A stretch of DNA of 64,000 nucleotides from Circinella minor (taxonomy: Eukaryota; Mucoromycota; Mucoromycetes; Mucorales; Lichtheimiaceae): contig JAEPRB010000034.1 of assembly GCA_016758965.1 (NCBI GenBank), positions 178,735 through 242,734 of the forward strand. The letters run 5' to 3'. Shown in pieces: positions 11,102 through 22,970 of the stretch. Positions within the stretch are counted from its first letter, which is position 1. Each line of letters starts with the position of its first letter. The notes below the pieces were generated by a model. It was not told the DNA's origin. It searched no databases and was given only the letters and a program-made list of their open reading frames with translations. The translations under genes were made by a program, and so were the position numbers.

Positions 11102-11901
11102 TATTTTATGTACTTTTGAAAAAAAAAAAAGATATAGTAATAATAACAAGAAGAAAACAGAAAGAGGAAAGAAATGAATTTTTACGTACTTCTCTTTTTT
11201 TGTACTCTCGTAACCTGATTTTTATAGAAAGATAACTTTCTTTTTTTTCTTTTTGATTTGAACAGAATTCTGATGTCATTTTAAAACAAATATATATATC
11301 AGTGGATATATATATATATATATATACACGGGTAATAAAAAAAATAAGGTGAGTGAGTGTGTGTGTGAGAATACTAATTTAGCTGGGATGGATTTTTTTT
11401 GGGGGTGGGGGGGGGGTGGGGGAAAAGGCTGTGCGTTTTTAAGTTTCTATAAAGTTTATTGAACCCATGATTTGTAAATAAAAATATGCCAAGTTTAATA
11501 GTACAAAAAATTCAAAAATGGAAGAGAAGAAGAACCCAGGTCTATAATCATTTGTTTTGTTTTTAAAAAAAGAAAATGATGATGATATTTCATTATTTAG
11601 CTTAAAAAAAAACAGAATATTTAGTAAAGTGATGATGTATGATGATGTATGACGATGATGATGATGTTGAATGATGATATAAAGAATGCGATTAGATAAA
11701 ATGATACAGAAAAAAGTTAAATGATATATCTTCAGTAAATGTCTATTACTTGTAGAATAATTATAAGAGTTAATAATGCTGTTATTACACAAACTTACTG
11801 TTGTGAATTATTAATTAAGAGAGAATTATTTTTTTATGGTGTGACAATGATATATATGATTTTAAGAAAAGGTAAGTAAAATGTCGTAACACCTTAAAAA
11901 A
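11102..11901. other. Spacer between methyltransferase promoter and RAD1 3' end
   Basis: Both flanking genes are transcribed leftward, so this 800-bp spacer holds the RAD1 3' UTR and the methyltransferase promoter. It contains a TA microsatellite (about 11311-11324), a G-rich tract at 11401-11422 and a GATGAT-type repeat near 11628-11680. No gene seen. Confidence 0.55.
11401..11422 (+). promoter_or_regulatory. G-rich tract, possible quadruplex
   Basis: Sequence pattern G5-T-G10-T-G5, about 300 bp upstream of the methyltransferase start. It is by far the G-richest stretch in a low-GC window. Four G runs can be drawn from it, so quadruplex formation on the plus strand (C-rich on the gene's coding strand) is plausible. 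Regulatory role is inference. Confidence 0.4.
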
Positions 11902-13336
11902 TCACGCATCACCTGTAGTACTAGAGTCATAAGGTAACATCTATTATAAAAGCTTGACTTTTAGTACTCACATCATCATACATATAAATAACTTCTTTTT
12001 TTCTACCATTTTTCTACAAACAAAAATAAAATAAAACTTACAGTAAATTCTACATGGGATTCTTGAATACGAAACTATGTTATCAAGATAAAATAAAGTT
12101 ATATATACTTGATTGTGAATGGAAAAGACAGAAAGAATATTATTTATTTTTTTCTATGTAATGCAAGGTTCCTTACTAGCATGGATAATACACCATCTCG
12201 TGAGACCCGTAAAGAAACTTCATCTGACTGATCTAAAGCTTTATTACAATATACAATATGCGAGAAGTGATAACTAAGATAAAAGAATCGTCATCGTCAT
12301 CATTAATATACTGACATAAAATAATCACAAGTTTATATAGAATGAATTAACATTTTTTTTTTACCTATATGTTGCTTCTTCATTACAGTGAAAACTTATA
12401 AATGATTCAGAATGCTCTGGATATTCCATCTATGTTAATAAAATATTGATTTTAATAAACAAATAGTGTATAATTTTTTTTATTTATATTTTACCTCAAA
12501 AGTACCGTTGTTTCCTTCACCAGTAAGAGAAAAACATGGATCTGTTGGAGAAAATGTCATATTGATTTTTTCACAAGACTTGTCCAAATCACTCATGGCC
12601 TCTTTCAACCATGATGACTATAATATATATTTCCCCCAATTTTTTTTTTCAAGATTAACTTGATGATTCTTTCTTACTTTTTCTTCTTTTTTTTAACTCT
12701 TATTACCTTCATAATTGCTCTTTGACTTAAATTTGGTTCATCATTTAAACTTAATTCAAGGTTTTCACTATCTGGTTCCAAAGTAACAAGCCGACAATGA
12801 GTTGATACATCATTTTCTCGATCATCACGACTAATTAAACAAATCCAGTGATATATAAGCTTTTAGCCAGCAAGTTCTATTTTTTATTTTTCATTTTTAC
12901 CTTATGACAAGATGAGTTCCTGTTGAAGGATATTGAATTTTACATGTATCTGCTGCGGGTGTACTTGCTGGACCTAATAAGCTCAATGAATCAATTAATG
13001 TATTTAAACCAATACCAAACGTTGGTACTTCTTGTCCTTGCTGTTTTCGATAAATCTCAAACATATGTCGTCTTATATATGCAATGGCTTTCACACGATG
13101 TGTTTCAACAACTGTAAATGTTATTCCTTCATCGTAAATATTACAGGTTGCGATCTATTTGGTAGTTTGTATTTTATTTTTTCAGTTACCAGAAATAACA
13201 ATTAAGCATCTACCCAATTGTACAAAGAATTTACATTTTTTATATGAATCGATTTTAAAAGATTAAGGACGGTTCGAAGACTATTCACTTCACCACTAAA
13301 GACATTGGTAGTAACAGCTGTAGTCGTAGTAGCCAT
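11902..13336 (-). CDS. RAD1: Checkpoint clamp subunit Rad1 (9-1-1 complex)
   Basis: PCNA-like subunit of the Rad9-Rad1-Hus1 ring loaded at damaged DNA to activate the checkpoint kinase cascade in the nucleus. Eight exons (13214-13336, 12901-13154, 12707-12830, 12495-12617, 12365-12429, 12177-12273, 12042-12074, 11902-11940) join in phase to 285 residues, the normal size for the family. Recognisable segments are EGITFTVVETHRVKAIAYI, FGIGLNTLIDSLSLLGPAS (first PCNA-fold half), HIVYCNKALDQSDEVSLRV and GVLSMLFRIQESHVEFTML (second half, matching the RAD1 'SLRVSRDGVLSxQFxI' pattern). It lies divergently from NOB1, sharing a 171-bp promoter region. The last coding exon is only 39 bases. Paralogy with Rec1/Rad17 names makes nomenclature species dependent. 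Confidence 0.88.
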
Positions 13337-13507
13337 TATTTCCTGCATCAAAAGGGAAAAAAAAAAGGAAACGAAAGATTTCTCCGCAAACTTTTTTTAA
13401 GGCTTTTTTTTTTTTGGGTGTAGAACATATTTTTTTTTTTTTTTTTTACTTTTGATCTTAACAAAAAAAAACGATCTAAACAACAATTAACACCAACAAC
13501 AACCATT
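13337..13507. promoter_or_regulatory. Shared divergent promoter of RAD1 and NOB1
   Basis: Only 171 bp separates the two start codons. The interval is poly(dA:dT)-rich, with a T17 run at 13431-13447 and several shorter A and T tracts, as is typical of nucleosome-depleted bidirectional promoters. No TATA box or recognised factor site stands out. Confidence 0.6.
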
Positions 13508-15323
13508 ATGGCCTCTTCTAATACTTCTCCTTTTGGAGAACCAAAAATTGAACAATTAATCGTTGATACCAATGCGATTGTTAATGGTACAACATTACAA
13601 TATACAGCAAAAGAATTTTATACCTGTCCCGATATCATTAATGAAGTCAGAAGTGCTCATTCTCGAGAATATTTATCTCGATTACCTTTTGAGATTCAAA
13701 TTCAGGATCCAACTGAAGAGTCTTTACAAGCTGGTAAAAAAAAAACTTTATTTTTTTTTTGGCTTGTTTGTTATTATTCAATAAGTTATGCATATGGAAA
13801 AACAAATATATTTATAGTATTATTAATTATTTTAGTTATCGAATTCTCGAAAAAGACCGGTGATTTTGCGTCATTATCTTTACCAGATTTAAAAGTGTTG
13901 GCTTTAACATATACATTTGAAGCTCGTGCTAACGGTACGGATGGTATTCGTAAGGAACCTGTTAAGATTCGTCCAACAGGTACATTACCCAGTGCTCCAC
14001 CACCAAAACAAAAAACAGCATCATCATCAGTTGAAGATAGTGTGGATGATGATGGATGGGAAACAGCAGCTCCCAAGAAAAAGGGACGTCATTATAACAA
14101 TAATAAAAAGAAACAACCTCAACAACCAAAGAAGGTTGAAGAAGTGCCTGCATCATCATCCACCGCAACTGCCACAACAACAGATAATGGATCAGAAAAG
14201 AAAGAATCCGCTGATACTGTAACCCAGCAATTGGAAAATTTGACTATTGAATCTGTAACTGAGCAACAACAACAACAGGAAGAACAAGTTGATGAGGATG
14301 ATAGTGATAATGAAGCTGAATGGATTACACCTGATAATATTGAAGAATACAAAGCAACTGAATTAGGTGTGACACCAGAAGAATTGAAAAAACCAAAGAA
14401 TCTTACAGTAGCATGTATGACAAGCGATTTTGCAATGCAGGTAATATATATATATTTATGACTCAAATACCATTATTCTAAAATAACTTTACGTTTTTAA
14501 CGGGTTCCAATAACAAAAAAAATATATCCTTTTTATAATAGAACGTTTTGCTTCAAATGAATATGAATTTGGTATCTACAGGTGGACATCGTATCACTAA
14601 AGTTAAGAACTGGATTTTGCGATGCCATGCTTGTTTCGGGTATGTTTTCAAGTGAATTAAATAATGCATTATGTGTTCAATTTTTTTTTAAAAAAAAGAT
14701 GAAGAATCACAAGAATTGTAAACTGTAATGGTAAAAAAAGAAAGAATTATTCATTAACCTTTTATATATTAATGTATAAAATATAGTGTGACAAGTAATA
14801 TGGAAAAGAAGTTTTGTCCCAAGTGTGGTAATGCATCCTTGCAACGTGTATCATGTAGCACTAACAGCAAAGGTCAAGTTACTTATTATTTAAAAAAGAA
14901 CTACCAATATAATCTTCGTGGAACAAAGGTTTGTGTAAAAAAAAAAGAACACAGAAGAAAAGAGGAAGAAGGAGAACGATGAAAAGAGGGGAGAGGGAAT
15001 ATTATCATTTATATGCCGGATGGATTTGCTCATATACAATTTTTCTTTTTTTTTAATTATATTAGTATGATATTCCAAAACCCCAAGGTGGTCGACAAAT
15101 TAATAATATTGTCTTACGTGAAGATCAACGTGAATATGTTAAGGCAAAACAAAACAGAAGCAAAAAGGGTATATTGGATATGTTTGATCCTGATTTTATT
15201 CCACTTGCAGGTAAAACAGGTACTGATGATCGATTTGGTGGTAACAATATGTTTGGTACCGATGTGATTGGATTTGGTCGTAGAAATCCAAATACTTCTC
15301 GACGTGGTGGAAGAAGAAAGTAA
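13508..15323 (+). CDS. NOB1: 20S pre-rRNA endonuclease Nob1
   Basis: Cuts 20S pre-rRNA at site D to make the mature 18S 3' end in late pre-40S particles. Five exons (13508-13733, 13836-14440, 14542-14639, 14787-14928, 15066-15323) give 442 residues. The N-terminal PIN domain starts QLIVDTNAIV with the metal-binding Asp at residue 20, followed by YTCPDIINEVRS and ALTYTFEA. A central acidic and Gln/Lys-rich linker (about residues 160-245) follows. The zinc ribbon is CHACFG then CPKCGNASLQRVS, and the C-terminus has QINNIVLREDQ, DPDFIP and a basic RRGGRRK tail, all classic for the family. Exon 4 uses a GTTTGT donor. A Gln run (QQQQQ) is encoded near residue 228. Confidence 0.95.
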
Positions 15324-16753
15324 AAAAAAAAATCAATACTTAATTTTACATACATACATTACATATACACTTACATACACACAAACATATAAGCTGGTCC
15401 ATCTTTTTCTTCTTCTTCTTTTCCCTCTCTTTTTTTTTAAATCTTCATATTTTCTTTCTTGGCTCTCATTTTATATAATTGAGTTGTTGTTGTAGATAAC
15501 ATTATTATATTATCATTTTTTTTTTAAAAAAAAACCCTCATTTGCTGTATACTATTACAAAGAATATAAAATAAAACACTTTATGCTTTATTATTTTGTT
15601 TAGTTTGTATTTCTGGTACATAACGACGAAAAGGTATACCCGTAGCTGGATTGATAGTAGTATTACTAATACCAATATTTTTCCTAGAAGAATTTCATAT
15701 GCCTTGCTTATTTAAAAGTAAAGTTTAAAACCTGCAATGTCACAACGAATGGAAAACTCGTGGTTAACCCCTTTTTTTTATATGTTTGGCTTGATAACGA
15801 AACCGGAGGTTTATGTAGGTGTATATATGTACGTGAAAAACACGGATATTTTTTAAGGTTGCTTTTAAAAAGAAAAAAATAAAAGAAATGATACGTAAAT
15901 ACCTGTTAATACATGTAAAAAAAAAAGGAAAGTATGTGTAATGTGTGTCAAACAAAAAAAAAGAGGAAATACAAGATGTAATAGGATTCGAACGTGGCTA
16001 ATACATATAAATATACTTTACACGGATACAAATGTAGGAATTAATCTGCAGGGTGATTTCTTTTATTGCCACCAAAGATATTGAATTATTGAGTACAACA
16101 AAAGTGATACGTAATAACGAGATAATTTCATTTGGCAGTATTTTACGAAAGAAAAAAAATGAGCGATTATTATCATCATTATGTGTTTAAAATGGAATAT
16201 AGTATCGTATAATAACAGCTATTGTATCTGCTGTAAGAATGATATAGTAATGGATCAGTAGGGTCACTTTTTGAAAACGGGATGCATTGCTAATTCATAG
16301 CAACAAACTTTAACTACTATCATTGGTATATTTGAGAACGATGGATGGCAATGTTACTTACCATTGATACACATTACGTATACGTATACAAAATAAATAT
16401 TACTATGCTAACACAACTAAATCATCACCATGTTAGTGATACCCTAAATCATAACATGTATTATATGCGTTGATGAAAAAGAACTTCTGAAATATCAGGA
16501 AAGCTATACAAGATCTTAATTGTTTACCTGGTTATTTCCATTTTATGTTTTTATAATTTAATTCATGGTTTATTGTTAGCTTATTCGTGAAAGAAGAATA
16601 TGTCGCCAAAAGTATTATTAGTAGCAAAGTTTGTGCACAATCAACATAATTACACATGTAAATGTATGTACGTGGTTTAACATAAACATACTTTCTCCTC
16701 TTTTTTTTTTTCACTTTACGTATCCTTCTTTTTACCACGATTATCCCTCGTAC
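15324..16753. other. Intergenic region 3' of NOB1
   Basis: AT-rich. NOB1's 3' UTR occupies the first part, with pyrimidine tracts and AATAAAA near 15565. One exon-like segment is listed separately at 15581-15683. A GGATTCGAAC string near 15985 looks like a tRNA T-loop on the minus strand, but no stem or acceptor can be drawn. Nothing else is supported. Confidence 0.5.
15581..15683 (-). other. Orphan terminal-exon candidate
   Basis: On the minus strand, after a TTCTAG acceptor, the frame reads KNIGISNTTINPATGIPFRR, then YVPEIQTKQNNKA and TAA at 15581-15583, with a T-rich tail after it. Codon pattern and residue mix are protein-like rather than AT noise, and it converges on NOB1. No upstream exon with matching phase could be identified up to 16750, so it may be the end of a gene with very small exons or a relic. 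Confidence 0.3.
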
Positions 16754-17067
16754 TTATGGCATAAAAAAGCCCTTCTTCTCAACTTCCTCTTCCCGTCGTT
16801 CTTCATTTAGTTTTAGAAATGCTTGTCGTTTAATAATAAATAAAGATTGCGATAATAATAAATAACAACAAAGAAGATAATAAGATGGTGGCTAAATAAT
16901 TTGAAAGTTTAACATGATGTTGCCCTGACCAATACATTATTATATTGAATAGCTTCTTGATGGCTATCACCATACTAATCACTATTTTTCTTCTTTCTTC
17001 CCACTCCTTTTTCTTTCACCCTACAGATACGTAATGTTGTGCTTGTAAACATCTCGTTATAGTTCAT
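16754..17067 (-). CDS. Probable small single-pass membrane protein (74 aa, three exons)
   Basis: Exons 17020-17067, 16936-16974 and 16754-16891 join in phase (48, 39 and 138 nt) with GTGAAA/TAG and GTATTG/TAG introns of 45 and 44 bp. The product begins MNYNEMFTSTTLRICR, has a hydrophobic helix YYLLCCYLLLSQSLFII (about residues 32-48) and ends in a charged coil KLNEERREEEVEKKGFFMP. The start is preceded by an A-rich leader as in the surrounding genes. The last exon is the strongest evidence: a membrane segment followed by a highly ordered Glu/Arg coil is unlikely by chance in an AT-rich spacer. The two upstream exons are less sure. Family not recognised; the topology (short N-terminus, one helix, charged tail) is seen in small mitochondrial and ER proteins. 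Confidence 0.45.
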
Positions 17068-18520
17068 TTTCTTTCTTTGTAGAAACAAAAGGTTCGAAAA
17101 TGAGAAAAAAAAAAAAAGAGGGGTAATATATATGTAAATTCTGACCGATGGCTTCTTCAGGTCATAAAAAAAAGGTCACGGGAAGAAATATATGATAAAT
17201 TATCACTGCAAGCTTAAATGACATCAATTTCAAAAGAAGTAATCAAATTAAAAAAAAACAATTTTTAGTTTTATTATAAAAGTTTTAATAATACGTAGTC
17301 CAAATATGAAGAGCTTGGCTAATTTATCGGGTCTTTATTATCAAATATAACTCTTTTGGAATTTTATAAATCAAATAGTCACAGAACGAGCTTAATATGT
17401 ATTTATGTTGTATGGGGAAATTTGAGCAGATTGTATTTATAGCATGCAGAAGAAAAGATGGCTTTAAATAGTATCGTTGTAATAAATAAAAATAAATCTT
17501 TCTCAGGGTCCAAATTGCAAAACTGTTGTATTAGTATAAATAGTATTGTTGTACATGGTGTAATATTTTTACTAAAAGTTACAATAGTAATGGTACAATA
17601 GTATCACAACAACAATAACATACCATATTGATTTGCGCAGTATGTAACCAAGAAAAAAAAGGGGGCTTAGAGGGTCATAAGCAGAGAAAAGGCTTGATAA
17701 GAGCTGAAACTTCTTTTGTCCTGTAGTCGATCACTTGACCAGACCATTACATTAGTATATTAGAAGTTTAGTACATACATAACTGCTAATACTATTTGTA
17801 AATTAGTGAATAAGCTTTTTTGTTAATAATATGTATGTGGGCCGACTGAGTTAAATAGCTTCTCATTCCAATAATGCATAACTCACTTTTATTATTTTAG
17901 TCTTCATAATATATACTTTAATGTGTGTTTGTACCCGATGATTGAAACATTACACAAGTGAAGTATCCAAATTATAGTCGTAAATTGTTCCTAGCCACAC
18001 GCTAAACTATTTTTAAATTTATTTTCTATTATATTTATGTAATGCTTTTCAGCTATCATTTTCAAAATAGACTTTCGCATCACTTCGTTTTACTTTTTGT
18101 TAATAACAATTTTTGATTTTTTTTTTTTTTGCACTAGGCTAGTAAAAAAATACTTTTACAACAACAACAACAACAAAACAGGAAAACGCTATAAATCTGG
18201 TATATATATAAAAAAAAGAACATCTGGTCTGCATTCGATTGATATAATTAAAAAGTAAATACATAAAAAAAAAAAAAGGTAGTGAACAAGGGAAAATTAC
18301 ACCTCACTGATATGAAAAATAATCAGTTATCTTTTGTGTTTGCATGCATTTTGTTCTGTGGGTGAATGTATGAGTGATAGTTGTGGGTGAGGGGAGAGGG
18401 GCTTGTGTGTACTATGTATAAAATGTAATGATTTTGCTGGTAATAATTAAAACAAACCAAAGATAGGCTTTTTTTCTGCTTTTGAATGTTGTGATAAAAT
18501 GATAATAATTATAAGATGTT
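17068..18520. other. AT-rich intergenic region
   Basis: About 1.45 kb between the small-protein gene and the 3' end of the TLC gene. Holds A/T tracts and a CAA microsatellite at about 18161-18175. No coding exon, RNA gene or terminal repeat was recognised. Confidence 0.5.
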
Positions 18521-19401
18521 TTAGGCGGTAAAGATTTTGTCAAGTAAACTATGCTTTGAATCAAAAAATATAGCAACTTGTTGTAAAGCCTTAGGATTAT
18601 TTCTGATTTGTTGATTGACAATACCTGTATGTTGCATAATAAAAACAAATATGGATGAGTTAATTCATATATAAAATCAAATGTAGCATTTTAATCATGC
18701 ATCATTATTACATGTTAAGTTGTATTCATCCACATAAAAAAAAACAAGTTATAATTACCATTAAACCAATAAAGATGTAAAGGATATACAACAACGGCAA
18801 CCATCCATAATGAATCAACACGATGGTGATGTTTAAGTTGAACAATCATCCATGCATGAAGTACCAAACGAAGAAAAAAGAATGTTGACGCGAATAAAAG
18901 GTCACATCGCCAAGCTTTACTTAAAGAGCCTGCAGCCAGAATTAGTGTAGGAAGTTCAAGAATTGCTGCCATACAAAAGAAGGATGCGGTACGCATTCGC
19001 AAAAACCATAAAAGAAATACGATATAAAGAGTATGATGGAACCATCCGGTCAAGAATGTAATGCGACGACGGTAATAGAAAGATCCATATGACAAATCCA
19101 AGATCAAGTAAGAAATAAAAAAACAAACACTTGCTGTATGCCAAGCAGATTCAATTCCCAACATCCGAGTATTCCATCCAGATAACCAAAATTGTATAAA
19201 ACAAGGTATTGAAATTATGGTACAAACAAGGCTACTAGCAAATGTAAGCAACCAACTAATTTGCTTTTCTGTTTTTGCAAGGCCCGAATAAATACATCCA
19301 AAAAAGAAAGCTGATAAACTCGTCAAGCTAACAGCAAATGAAATTGGGACAATAGGTTGCTCGAATACTTCGGTAACAGTAAGTTCGTTATTGAGGATCA
19401 T
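18521..19401 (-). CDS. TLC-domain multipass membrane protein
   Basis: Two exons (18759-19401, 18521-18624) give 248 residues. The protein has about six to seven hydrophobic helices, including SFAVSLTSLSAFFFGCIYSG and ICFFISYLILDLSYGSFYY-like segments. It carries the TLC-fold hallmarks: a central YLILDL followed by a histidine pair in TGWFHHTLYIVFLLW and an ELPTLIL segment. This is the TMEM56/TLCD group rather than ceramide synthase, because the Lag1 double-His motif context is absent. Such proteins sit in ER or plasma membrane and influence lipid composition. The last exon encodes a soluble tail VNQQIRNNPKALQQVAIFF. Neighbours give no functional hint. Confidence 0.85.
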
Positions 19402-22400
19402 TATTGTTGCACTTTTGTTTTATGTTGCTATCGTTGTTAAAAGCTAAAATGCGTAATTAAAATAGAATAAAAATAAAAGAAAAACCAGAAAAAAAAATAA
19501 TGACAAGATAGCAATAAAAACTTGTGGAAAAAAAAGTTTTTATAGTGTTTTTGTTTGTGTTATCTGAAAATTATAAGAAAAAGGACACAAATTAAAAAAA
19601 AAAAGAATTTGAAAGTTATTTTTATACGATTTAAACGTAGGACATGGCGGTGAACCACTTTTTATAACAACATTCAGCTTGGGGGGCGAAAAGAAAAAAA
19701 AAGCGTCAAATCACAGGAGCAGACGTTTGGATCTAACAACCGAAGGAGGTTATCTTGTAGCCACCTTGTTTATTACATTAAGTCATATTTCTGACGCATC
19801 ACTTGTACTTCTCCCGCCCCTTATATAATCACCCCTGTTCCACAAAAAAAAAGAAAGCAGGCTCCTCATCTTCCTACTCCCTTGCAGCCACTGTGATCAC
19901 CTAAAATCAGATTCGTCTTTCTTCTTTACTTTTAGTCCTTCTCCTCTTTTTTTTTTTTTCCATTCCAGAATCCCTTCAAACCTCCTTTAACTTCCTTTCT
20001 TTCTTCATTATTATACTATTAACACTTTGCTATTTTTTTTTCATGTCTCTATTTGAATTTTTCTTACAATATATCTGTGCTCCTACTTAGTTTGCCACTG
20101 GAGTGCAGTTCATTTTCTTGAGAAACAAAAAAAAACAAAAAAAAAACCCTGCTCCAGAATAGCCAAACGTAATCATCGGGTAAATTTTTTTATTTTATCC
20201 TGTTAACTTTCTCTTTGCTCACATATCTGTGTAATTTATGTAGATTTTATTATCATATATATAGTTATATGCATTGTATTCATAAATAATTATTTAAAAT
20301 AAATTAAGAACTTGTTATGCAAGTAGAGTCTATTACAACTAAATTTTATTGAACAATAAGCGATATTTTTTTTTCTAGTTTAGTGTTAAATGCAAAATCA
20401 TAATAAAAAATCAAAACAAAAAAAAAGTTAGGAGGCTTCCGAGAGAGAAACTTGTTTACAGCAAAAAGAAGACCAAGTTCAAAAAAAAAAAAAAAAAAAA
20501 AAAAATGAGGAGGTATTAAATTTTGTGGTTCCCTTAACTATGACAATTTGACGACATAAAAAAAAAATTAAAGAGGGGAAATTTTCTTCTACAACTTTTT
20601 TCATCATCATTATTATAATCATTATTGGTTTTGTTAACGTTACGTAAGATAAATAATAATAATAATAATAATATCATCCTTCTTTATTTATATACACTAG
20701 AGCTAAAAAGCAACCATAAATCGATTTTGCATTGGTAATTATGGTATCCTTGGTTACACATACGTACATTTATGCATGAAAAAGAAAGGTTCATATTTGC
20801 ATAATAACACGATAGTGATGGTTACCTTGACAATCATATCATATCAAACAGATTTTTCTAACTAATTTATCAATGTTTTATCATCTAAGAACTTTATTTT
20901 TATTTTTCTTTGTTGTCATTTCTCATAGTACTAGTATTTGAGATTTGTTGACTACTATTTTTTTTTTATCTTATCCTTGAAAAAGCACGGACGATCAAAA
21001 ATAATAATATAATTATCCGTAATAATCTGCAAAGCAACAATAGGAGTTCAAAGAAACTTGTTTTCAGTCTCATTTACCTCTATCTGTACTTTGGTTTTTT
21101 TCCTCCTTCAATTTATATTATATATATTATTTATGGTTAAATATTTCCTTTTCTTTCCCTTCTACTCTCCTCGATTGGGATCTTCCATGAAAATAAATAA
21201 ACCAGTATACAGTGTATAAAAAATATATCACGAAGAACAAAAAAAAAAAAAGCATGCTGTTGTCACCTTTCTTGTTTTTCAAGGATGCCACAAGCAATAA
21301 GAGGAGTATTGGACGTCATTTGCTATATTGACTGGTTAATAATATAAAAAAAGTGAAGATTTGACAAGAGAATTTTGAGGGGAAGAAAAAATAAACGAGA
21401 AGAGAGGAGGAGCTATTATCATTATTATTTATATTTCTATTTAATATGAAAACAGTATTAGTAAATTACTAATCCAATAGAAGAAACATCTTGATTATTT
21501 CGAAATACTGTAAAAAATACAATCGTATTTTTATGCATCAACTGGAAAATAATAGTATTTTTAATTTTCTTCAAAATCAATTTCACATTTGGTTTATTCT
21601 TTTTTTTCACATGTATAAGAGAAAATAAATAGCGAACTATATTATATTTGTCGAGGAGAAAATCAAAGGGAAACCTTACTGCGTTGTGTTTTCTCTCATC
21701 ATACAATCATGATTTACAAACGAGAATAAACTTCAATAAGCATCTGTCTGGAACAGGTTCTTTTTTTTTTATGTAGAAATAAGATTTTTACCTTTCTACT
21801 TAGAGTCATTAATCCCCCACCTCCTTAACCTGGCCGATCATTTTTTTTTCTCATTGATTGCTAAATACGTAAACTCTTTTTTTTTGACGATGGGTGCCGC
21901 ATATGAAACTAAGAACATAAAAATATATATTCTTTGTGCGTTTATATTTATTCTTAAAATGCCCTGATAAATGATCTGATCATTTGTTTTGGGGGATTTA
22001 TGTATAGGTTCCCATGATGAAATTAATTCATCATACAGCCAACAAAAAATATACTTTTCTTTCGGTGCTTTTTTTAATATAGCACTCAATTTTCCTCTGT
22101 TGTCGATTATTATAAGCATCAAATGATGAATTTACCTTACTATTTGTTCTATATCTAATTGATAAGTTTCAGATTTTACAGTACGAAATATTCGACAAGC
22201 AAATAAGCAGAAATTTTATAATGCTGATATATTATCGTAAAGAGCTGTTATCTTTTGTTGGGCTGATTTAAACAATATATATATATACTTGATAATCTGC
22301 TTAATCTGTCATATATTATCATACCGTATTTACCATATTATTATTCGAAAATCTTAATAACTACATAGTACGTAATGGTTATCATTGCATCCATATGACA

Positions 22401-22970
22401 GAATTATCATCTATGACTACAATTCATATTTATTATTACTAAGTTATATCCCCGTATGCTATAATATGTCTTTGAAGGCTGCTTACGCACAAATTTGGAG
22501 CCTGTTTTTCTATATATCAATAATCTGGTGTTGCTGTAGTATGAGTATCAATGGTTTAAATATATACCATACTATTTTTTTTTACTTTATTCTTCAGGCT
22601 CGGTCGTGGTATCAATGATACTTAAATTTAACCAAATTTCCTAAAAAAAGAAGTAAATCGTGTTTAAATTATGTTCTTCTCGAGCAAATAATAGGTATAA
22701 AAAATTCCATTCATTATACATACAAATCAATTAAAGTATTATGGCCTTATCCGTTAGAAGAAATATTTCCGAAACATATGTATAATTACAGAACCATCTG
22801 TATAGGGGATTACTAATTAACATGCTTATTAATATTTATTAAATTACTACGTTTAACGTTTGCTTCTAAGTAGATGAAATGTAAGATAAAATTATATCTA
22901 ATATCCAATATTTTCTATGTATCGAGTATTGTTTTGTTTTTGAATTATTTATTATATATTATCTACTAAA
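19402..22970. other. Long AT-rich intergenic region
   Basis: About 3.6 kb. The first 250 bases are the TLC gene's promoter. From 19830 to 20150 there is a pyrimidine-rich stretch resembling the leaders of expressed genes here, but no reading frame follows it. The rest is A/T tracts and short TA repeats. Frames of 77-94 codons near 21838-22122 and 22385-22618 are low complexity and unsupported. An unannotated non-coding transcript cannot be excluded. Confidence 0.5.

Noticed and set aside
15975..16000. GGATTCGAAC string resembling a tRNA T-loop / B box on the minus strand
   Set aside because: No T-stem, acceptor stem or anticodon arm can be formed around it.
20090..20160. Possible small RNA-like hairpin in the GC-richer patch after the pyrimidine tract
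   Set aside because: Stems are shorter than five pairs and no snRNA box or Sm site is visible.
21838..22122. 94-codon minus-strand open frame
   Set aside because: Low-complexity Ile/Lys/Tyr composition in an AT-rich spacer, no leader, no family features.
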